Positions 56,667 to 64,000 of a stretch of 64,000 nucleotides of DNA are shown here, in pieces. The notes under the pieces were generated by a model. It made no database searches. It saw nothing but the letters and a program-made list of their open reading frames with translations, and was not told where the DNA came from. Position 1 is the first letter of the stretch. The number at the start of each line of letters is the position of its first letter. Both the position numbers and the translations under genes were made by a program. This stretch comes from Pezicula radicicola (lineage: Eukaryota; Ascomycota; Leotiomycetes; Helotiales; Dermateaceae): assembly GCA_003008705.1 (NCBI GenBank), contig PDUO01000001.1, forward strand, positions 1,853,694 through 1,917,693. Reading direction: 5' to 3'.

Positions 56667-59600
56667 ATGACTGTAGTATCTTACCACTCATCGTTAATTA
56701 GCAACCCAGCCTCCCCCGAGGGCGGCATCGGCACCACGTCTTCCCAGATATTGTTGTCGAGGGAGGTCGCAGACCATACATCTCAGCACACTTCTGCTGA
56801 CTCCCAGAGACCTGCGTCTGTGGTGTCAATACTCGAGTCAGATAGACACATTATGACTTTGGCAGATCCCGCGAGAAACACAACAATTAGTGCTGCTGAA
56901 GGAGATAGGGAGGCGACGGAGATTGGACACTATGGAGATGAAAGCCCGGGTAAGTCATTTTCACAACCTTTCTATACTTCATTTCACTGAAACATTCTGA
57001 CAAACATCTTACAATAGGAGTGACAAAAGTTGGTGTTTGCCCTGATGGTAGTCAACCGACGCCTCCCAAACGCCGACGTATGTATCGAAGCATAGATCCA
57101 CCCCCCGAAATTGTCAACCGACATTCTGCGCTCTGCTGTTCTGCATCTGGTACGTTTTGTGATGGCCATCGTGCCCGTAGAAATCATGCCAGTCATGATG
57201 GGGCAACCGATCCGTTGCGGATACAGAGAATAATAGAAAAGGGGATGGATGTTGACCGCGGTAGGACATGGGAACGAGGACCAAGACTGGAAGATCCCCT
57301 CGCCAGAGCAACTTCACGAACACGAGGTCAAGAAGCAGCCATTGAAATTGATATGCGGCAAATCGAGAGAAGGAATCATAGCAGGAGTTCTACTTTTTTT
57401 GAAGATCCTACGGTTTTGGAAGCCAAACTTGAAGATGAAATGCTTGAGCCTTTGCCATTTCCCAGACCTCCAGCACGCTCAATGACCGAGGTGTCAGAGG
57501 AAATCTTCCAACAATCCTCACCGGGCTCACAGGATGCGGCTTGGGGCTCTAGTCCTGAGTCGACACACTCACGAGCCGATACGGCTCCTTTCTTCACCAC
57601 AGTCTGGAGCACTTTTTCTGATGTTCGCGGGTCGGCGCCTATTTTCAAAACAGCATTCGGTAAACAAATACCCTTGGGCCCGTCACCTACGGTAACGCCA
57701 GAATCTCTGACTGAAAAAATGACAAGCATCGATAGCCTCAAATGGCCGACTAGGAAGCCGTCCTCTTCTCGGAGGCCTCAGACCAGTGATACCTTGACCC
57801 TAAAAGACATACCAACTATACATCGACCAGTTGCAGCTAAATTACCAACCGAGATACTGCATTACATACTTCTTTGTCTTGGTCCTGTGGACTTCAATTC
57901 TGCACGACGCTCTTGTCGCAGCTGGTTTGTTAACAGTCTCGAGCGATCGCTTCTTGAAACGATGCTTCAGCGAGGTGGCTGGTCAGACAGTATTCAGTAT
58001 AGGCTAAGTTCGAACGACACTTCTGATGCTCAGGTGAGCGACGAGTGGCAGATGAGCAAGCGTATATCACGCGAATGTGCTCTTGGCCCTGATTGGACTG
58101 GCAATGGAACCGATGAATTCATTACAGAATCCTCAGTGCATGGTTCTGTAGTTTCGGGGAAGTCGTCAATGATTCTTACTACTGAGATCGATTTTACCGA
58201 GGTGTCAGTTCAATTTCCGAAGTTGAAGACCCCTGGCCTAATCTTCACCATGAGTAGTTGTGGTAAGTTTCTTATGGTCGCGAATGGCTGTTTGATATAT
58301 ATCTACGAATTGAACCAGAGTCACAATACGCTTGACGATATTTCAGTAAGTGAGGCAGGTGCGCTAAAGCCTGTTACAAGCATCATCTGCCCTCGTCAAG
58401 TACTTGCCTGTAGTATGGACACCTCTTCACATCGCTATGCGGTTGCCGCTCTCCTGGATGGCCGGATGGGGCTTGTTTGTGATATTACAAGCAAGAATCT
58501 TCTCCACGGAAGCCGACCGCATAACAAACCAGATACTATAATCTACTCTCAATTGCCAGACATCTCCCCTCCAACTGGCCACGACGAAAGCTGTCAAGGG
58601 GCCTCATTTCTCGATCGCGTTTCACTCAATAGCTCTGCATCTCATGTACCGGGAAGCCGTTCATCAACGGAGGCTTCTTTTGTTTTCCCTGGAATTGCAA
58701 CAACGAGCCCTCATCAGAAGTGTCATAACTCAGAAGATCATAACAAAGGATGGGGAGCGTGGAAGGATGTCTTACCCGCCCGCTCTCAGAGGTCATCTCG
58801 GTCTTCTGGGGGGTCGAATATACGCAAAGTGTCTCAGGCCCGTACTCATGCACAGAGTTCGAAATCAAGTAGGATCTACCCGTGGACAGCTTCTGATACC
58901 AACACCATGCCTGTTGAGAATGGCACACGTTCAATATATCGGAATCTTTGCTCAGACGACGACCCACCACGCTCTGTTGCCATTTGCCCTCAACGCAGAT
59001 GCGTCGCTTTTGGATGCTCTGCAGGCATCGAGCTTCATTGGGTCGATGCTCTCACGGGTCAAGATCTGAACAGGTGGTTCCCTCTGACGGCACCAAGCGA
59101 TTACCTATTTTTCCTGCCTCCAAGGAAAAGTGTCGACTCCGCAAAGAAATTGAGACTCATTAGCAGTGCTGCGAGGCCGGGCGAGAGACCTGCAATAGGA
59201 GCACGTGCATTTGGGAGTAACACACGTCAAAGCCCATTCTGGCAGAGGCTCGGATGGGGATTGAGCAATCAGGAAAGTGGTGGAGAGGCTCACCAAGGCT
59301 TCTTTGGTAGAACTGGGAGCTCTACTCTATCAAGACCGGAGAGTGGATGGAGAGATGGTTCAGATCACTATCGAGCGGTTCCTGTCAGTGACGGATATCA
59401 CATCCTATTTACTGACCCTGGAACAGGACTATTGTGCTTGGGTAGTGATGCGCCTATCGGTGGGCCAACTAAGCTTCTGAGGAAGATTTGGTTCAAAGGA
59501 CCTCCCGATGTGGGTAGTCCAGTTTGCTATGCTACTGGATCTAACCTCCAACATGGTGTGAGAGTCGTTGCGGCGTATGGAGTTGGTGACGAGCAGAGCG

Positions 59601-60448
59601 TTTGGCTATTTTCGGTCCCTGGAGATGTATTTACGGCGGGTTCTTCGCCACAATCAGTACTTGGTGGTACGCATTGGGTTGGACCTACTTCACCACGAGA
59701 GATTCAAAAGATGCCATGGGTTGAGTGGTGGCCCGATGAGTCAACACAAGATTGGCTATATCATATGCAGAACCCTCAACCGGGGATCATGCCAAGAAGT
59801 ATATGGCCCATTGGGGTAAGAGGACAGCAGATCGGTACGTGTCGCGGATTGGTTGATCTTGCGATTGATTCTGGTCCGGATATGGCAGTTTGGGCACTTA
59901 GCAAAGAAGGGTCTGCCAAAGTCTGGCGTATCAACGACGGAAGACCAAATGGAGTGAGTCGTAGATTGGTTGTAAGAGACGGGACTGTCAGGGAATGCGA
60001 CAGTGGAGGGAATGTGGAAATGCCTGATGCACCAACAGCGTCGTCTTCCACATCAACTTTCAATTTTCAGGATGAAGCTTCGCCCAGTTCATACAACAGA
60101 ATCACGACTGCCTCTTTTGACGGAACAGCTTCTTCCAGCACCTTAAGGGTTTTCAATACTGTATCCACCATACGAGGCGATGCCTTTAGCTACGATTCGG
60201 ATGAAACTAATGATGCAGATGGCGATGTTCTTATGGAGGACTTGCCTGGCATGGAGAGGTATATTGATGGGAACTCACACGAAGACATGGGTACTATGGT
60301 CATGAGTGCTCACCACGGTGGGGCAATTTATTATCACTCATCGAGAACTTCGTGCAGTTATCGAAGCCGCATCGTGCTAGAAGGGAATGGCAGAGACCTC
60401 GTTGAAGAATTGACCGGCATTGCGCGGATTGACATTGAAATTAGGTGA
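56667..60448 (+). CDS. Large F-box protein with WD-like repeats
   Basis: Probable substrate adaptor of an SCF ubiquitin ligase, target unknown. Exons 56667-56949 and 57018-60448, with a 68-bp intron (GTAAGT..ATAG); 1237 aa. The N-terminal about 360 residues are low-complexity and probably disordered, with a basic PPKRRRMYRS stretch that may be a nuclear signal. The F-box is near residue 365 (KLPTEILHYILLCLGPVDFN, then ARRSCRSWFVNSLE). Downstream segments such as IFTMSSCGKFLMVANGCLIYIYEL and RCVAFGCSAGIELHWVDALTG look like beta-propeller blades. Acidic clusters lie near the C-terminus. Such fused F-box proteins are common in Pezizomycotina. The upstream ATG choice is supported by the in-frame splice. 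Confidence 0.82.
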
Positions 60449-61478
60449 AAGACTGACGTGGGTTGAGCGGTAGTGGGTAGTGGGTGGTGGGTTGTGTTGG
60501 ATTAAGTTTAACTTGTCAGCAGATTGAATGAATTGACTTCCGCTTCCTATGGATCTTGCCTGTGTCTTGCGTCTTACCTGTGGATGCAAAGTTTACTAGT
60601 ACTGTAGTACTTGATGCAATTCCACTTTCCTCTTCTCACTTCTAGACTTTCGGATCTGGGCACACACACACACACACACACACCACAGTTTAACCGAGAC
60701 AGCCCCCCTAAGCGCCTCGCTCGCCTCGCCTCCTATTCTGGCCAGCCAAGGCTCATTGTAGTAGGCGAATATGCAAGGCTACCCTCGCGGTCATAGGATG
60801 ACATAAGCCCTGGTCCAAGTTTTTCCTTGGTCACAACACCATGGGCTCAGGCGGACCCCAGCCAGTCTTGGTTGTGTGTTGGATAATACTTGTACGTACC
60901 CAACCCCAAACCCCAAACCCAACCAACCCAATTCTATGCCGTCACTGCCAAAAGCTCTCGTGCCCAACCACCCAATCTGAGATCCCGCCAGCCCTGCCCT
61001 GCCCTGCCCCTGCCTACCATATATATTTGCTTCTTCCTCCTCCTGTGCTAAACATATATAATGGCTATCGATATCTTTGCACATGTACGGCCACTACTAC
61101 TCTTGTACTTCGTTGTCACCATCTAGGGAATACGAGCCCACCGAATAGAGACCCGATAGATAGACGACTAGCGACTAGAATTTGGGATCCGGAACTTGAC
61201 TCCGCTATCCTGCCTTTCTCAGCTGTAGGGACAACCGCTTTTGGATCCTGCGCATAAAGCGTGCAGCAACTGTTCTAGAGTTGGTTGTTTTTCTTGGGAA
61301 GCTGCTGCACGCCAGAAGCAAGCTTACTACCTGGTTGGAACTTGGAGGGTGGAGTCAAAGTTGCCAACGGACGTCCGTCTCAATAACGTATGACCTTACC
61401 AGGACGGCTTTGCTCAAGGCTCACTTCTTGCTTCGTCCTTTTCTACTTGCGTAAGCGGTAGAAACAACAACTTTCACC
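60449..61478. other. Intergenic region with simple repeats
   Basis: No gene is seen. It contains the CA repeat at 60661-60683, CCCCAAA-type repeats at about 60900-60930 and GCCCT repeats at about 60990-61013. Confidence 0.5.
60661..60683. repeat. (CA)n microsatellite
   Basis: About eleven CA units, uninterrupted. Confidence 0.9.
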
Positions 61479-62200
61479 ATGTGTCTCAGTAAGCATGTCT
61501 CTATCCAACTTTCCGGGCAGCAATTCTTAGAGCAAGCCAGCTAACATCTTCCCCAACAGTGCGTCCCAGTAGGGAACCCCCAATCGAATTTGTCGATCAG
61601 CGGCCCATTCGAAAAGTCTACGTCACAGCCCGCACGCCCTCCCCCCGACGCAGCGCAACACGAACGCGCATCTCCGAGACTATAATCGTTAACGAGCCAC
61701 CACCAGCTCAATACGTAAAAGCACCACCACCCCGAGCCTCAATACCCAAAATCGTAAAAGTACCCACACCACCTCCTCCACCTGCTCCAGCACCACCAGC
61801 CAGAGTAGAACTAGTAGAAGTCGAAGAGGGTGTCAGTCCTAGGGTCAGCAGGAGTTCCGTTGCTGGAAGTCGGAGGAGTAGGAGTGTTAGGGATAATAAG
61901 AGTGAATATCGGCATGAGAAGAGGAGTTCGAGAGGTGGTGGTGAGGAGAGAGAGGTTTATATTGAGAGGGAAAGGGAACGCATTCGTGGGTTAGGTGTTC
62001 CTCCTCCTTCTCCGCACCGTTTACCAATTGAAGAACCGCCTGATACTTATCGGTATGTTGAGGGTACGACGCCTAGAAGAGAGAGGAGTCGTAGTATTAC
62101 TTATGAGAGTAATCCGAGGACTAGTGGACGGTTGATCGAGAGGGAACGGGTTGTTGTTGAGGATGGGGGGAGGAGGAGGGAGTTTTATCAGAGGAGGTGA
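61479..62200 (+). CDS. Arg/Pro-rich protein of unknown function
   Basis: Not recognised functionally. A 10-bp first exon (61479-61488, ATG TGT CTC A) joins in frame to 61560-62200 after a 71-bp intron; 216 aa beginning MCLMRPSREPPIEFVDQRPI. Similar short proteins starting MCL, with a tiny first exon, occur in Pezizomycotina. The sequence is Arg-, Pro- and Ser-rich: a PPPPPAPAPPARVELVEV run, then Arg/Ser stretches (SRRSRSVRD), Glu/Arg repeats (EREREVYIERERERIRG type) and a YEREFYQRR-like end. It is probably disordered, perhaps RNA-binding or nuclear. Confidence 0.7.
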
Positions 62201-64000
62201 GGTTGTGTGATGTAGGGGAGCAAGGGTGTTTATGTTGGTTGTTGGATGGTTGCATAGAGTTTTGGGATGGCATGGCGTACTCCATTAGCGTTGATATTTT
62301 TACGTACAATGATAGCATTTACATTTATAGTTAGGTACTTAAGGAGGGAGTTATTATAAGGATGGAAATTTAAGAAGAGTTTATACCCCTTTGGTGTTCA
62401 AGTACGCATGAAACCTTTCTTAACTCTTTGAAGTTGTGAAGTTGTGGAGTGTATGTTAGTTGAGGTTCAACTTTCAAGCTTCGTAGTTGGAAGTAAATAT
62501 TCTAATCCATGTCTCTTAAGTCTGATCCTTCCCTTCTAGGATTAAGAAAGACTTTATAGAAAAGTAAGATGTGGCTGGAGATGCTTGGGTGCTAAAATGT
62601 TCATTCAATACTCTAGTTTATGGAAACAGTACGCAGGATTGGAAAGTGGCTATGATCAGCTAGGACGAGATCCCATACCTAAGCTCCTACGAAGTATTCT
62701 TCTGAACTGAACTCAATCAAGGGGATCGAACCCTCAAGGATAAATTTCAGGACGGACGCCAGCTACTTAATATAATTTTCACAAATAAAGAGTCAGCACG
62801 AAGGTCTTCACTGCTTTTTTTGAGCGTTGAGGGTTGTGGGGGGACTTCAAACGTCAACTAGATATAATCTTATAGTACTTCTCTTTTCATCTACCTAAAG
62901 AAGTTGAGATTTTTTTTTATAAGATATTGAATGACAGATAATCTTCTGATTCACTTTTTTATATCTATATCTATTGTTTTGAAGTTATAATTTAGGATTT
63001 TTAGGGATGTAGGGAGGGTCTTCTGGAGTTCGTGGATCTGATAAAGTCGGGGAGGGCGGTGATTTCGGGTTTAATCTTGATTTTTGGAGCTTGACTGGCA
63101 AAGTCTTTTGGGCTAGTGGTCTTGCATTGGGAGCCTTCTTGCCTTGGTAGTAAGTAAGTGAGATGACCTTGAGTAGACTCTTCCCTTGTAAAATTCGTTA
63201 GGAAATGCAGAGAAGTGCTAGTTTACTTGATAAGTTTAATGATATATCTCTGTTTTAGATTGGAGTTAGGATTTATTAAGTGTAATGAACTTGTAGATTG
63301 AAGAAAGTCTACTGCATTCGCAATTGGTGGATCGATATAGTGTCGATTAGTTCATATTATGTTAGAAATACAGGACTGAGCCTAGAGTTCTGCAGTCATA
63401 TCAAGTACCTATGGCACCACTATTCATAGTTGTCATATTGTATCAGAAATCATACCTACTAACTTAACTCTCAAGAATCAATACAAAGACCAAAACACAA
63501 TAAATCCAAACGACAGAGAGTGGAAATTAATCTCATACCCATACCCATGCCGATTCGCAGTTGAGGGAGACATTAAGATACCTTCATACCATCTCTTGGA
63601 CATTCATATGTTTGTACCTTCATACCGTCGCCTAGACATTCATGTATCTGATGTTGTTGAGGGGTAAACCAGCAAAAGATTTCGTATACAAAATTCTAAC
63701 TATTCTAAATGACAACACTAAACCAAATAACAAAGACCGCTCCTGTTTGGCGCAAAATAAAACAGTTTCTGTATTATCTAATACTCTTCTGTAACCTAAT
63801 TACACCTAACTGCATTTCTTTCTTAGTGCACAAAGTGAGACTCTGGGAGGTGCATGGCTACTTCCATGGTTTGGATTTATGCTTGTATTTGTAATCCCGA
63901 TCTCGTAAATTGTAGTTGATTGTCTCTGCTGAGGAGTTGTTTTTGGGATCGAGATAAGGGTGTAGTGATTGGTGTTCAGAGAGGGGGGTTAGAGAGGGAT
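62201..64000. other. 1.8-kb region without a recognised gene
   Basis: It starts with the 3' UTR of the Arg/Pro-rich gene. Several short frames (for example 63709-63894) show no family features. It includes a TTCGATCCC-like sequence near 62725 (minus strand) that resembles a tRNA T-arm but has no matching acceptor or anticodon arm. Confidence 0.45.

Noticed and set aside
60661..61013. CRISPR or telomere repeat
   Set aside because: Only simple CA, CCCCAAA-like and GCCCT low-complexity repeats, without spacers or long uniform arrays.
62700..62780. Possible tRNA on the minus strand (GGTTCGATCCC-like)
   Set aside because: Only the T-arm is plausible; no D-arm, anticodon arm or acceptor stem could be formed.

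Overview
The window is nuclear DNA of a filamentous ascomycete. It has short GT..AG introns (mostly 45-80 bp), a Zn2Cys6 regulator, a mitochondrial-type proline catabolic gene set, an alpha-factor-like pheromone precursor, and an LTR retrotransposon destroyed by RIP-style C-to-T mutation. The pheromone core (CGRIGQPC) and the presence of RIP suggest Leotiomycetes/Helotiales; this is an inference, not a proof.

Region 1 (about 1-24 kb) looks like an accessory catabolic cluster. In order it holds a DHA1-type MFS transporter, a 6-phosphogluconate-dehydrogenase-like reductase split by a Copia element, proline dehydrogenase (PRODH), a mitochondrial RidA, delta-1-pyrroline-5-carboxylate dehydrogenase (P5CDH), a Zn2Cys6 transcription factor, a second RidA, a flavin-reductase-like FMN protein, and an ornithine cyclodeaminase/mu-crystallin homologue. 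PRODH and P5CDH turn proline into glutamate. The last enzyme could feed proline in from ornithine or, more likely from its active-site residues, from a cyclic ketimine. RidA proteins clear reactive imines and enamines. Intergenic regions next to these genes carry a repeated CGG-N9-CCG box, eight perfect copies plus near matches, often with an ATCCCGC right half. One copy lies upstream of the regulator itself. This is the strongest candidate for an undescribed system: a self-regulated regulon for proline or cyclic imino acids.

The Copia element (3536-9150) has 286-bp LTRs and a 5-bp TATAC target duplication. Removing it and one TSD restores the host reading frame exactly. RIP damage is extreme inside and fades towards both outer edges.

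Region 2 (24-64 kb) is more ordinary. It holds a ubiquitin-like-domain protein, the pheromone precursor (27.5-28.0 kb), IDH1, a coiled-coil protein, a broken cysteine-rich small-protein gene, BUD23, SVP26, a small coiled-coil protein, PXR1, a small proline/glycine-containing protein, a secreted CAP/PR-1 protein, the trehalose synthase regulatory subunit TPS3, PCH2, a CSC1/OSCA-type channel, a large F-box protein and an Arg/Pro-rich protein. A 38-bp run of N (47703-47740) lies in the TPS3 promoter. No convincing tRNA, rRNA or CRISPR was seen.

Exon boundaries were read by hand from splice signals and frame continuity, and no similarity search was run. Family assignments rest on recognised motifs.
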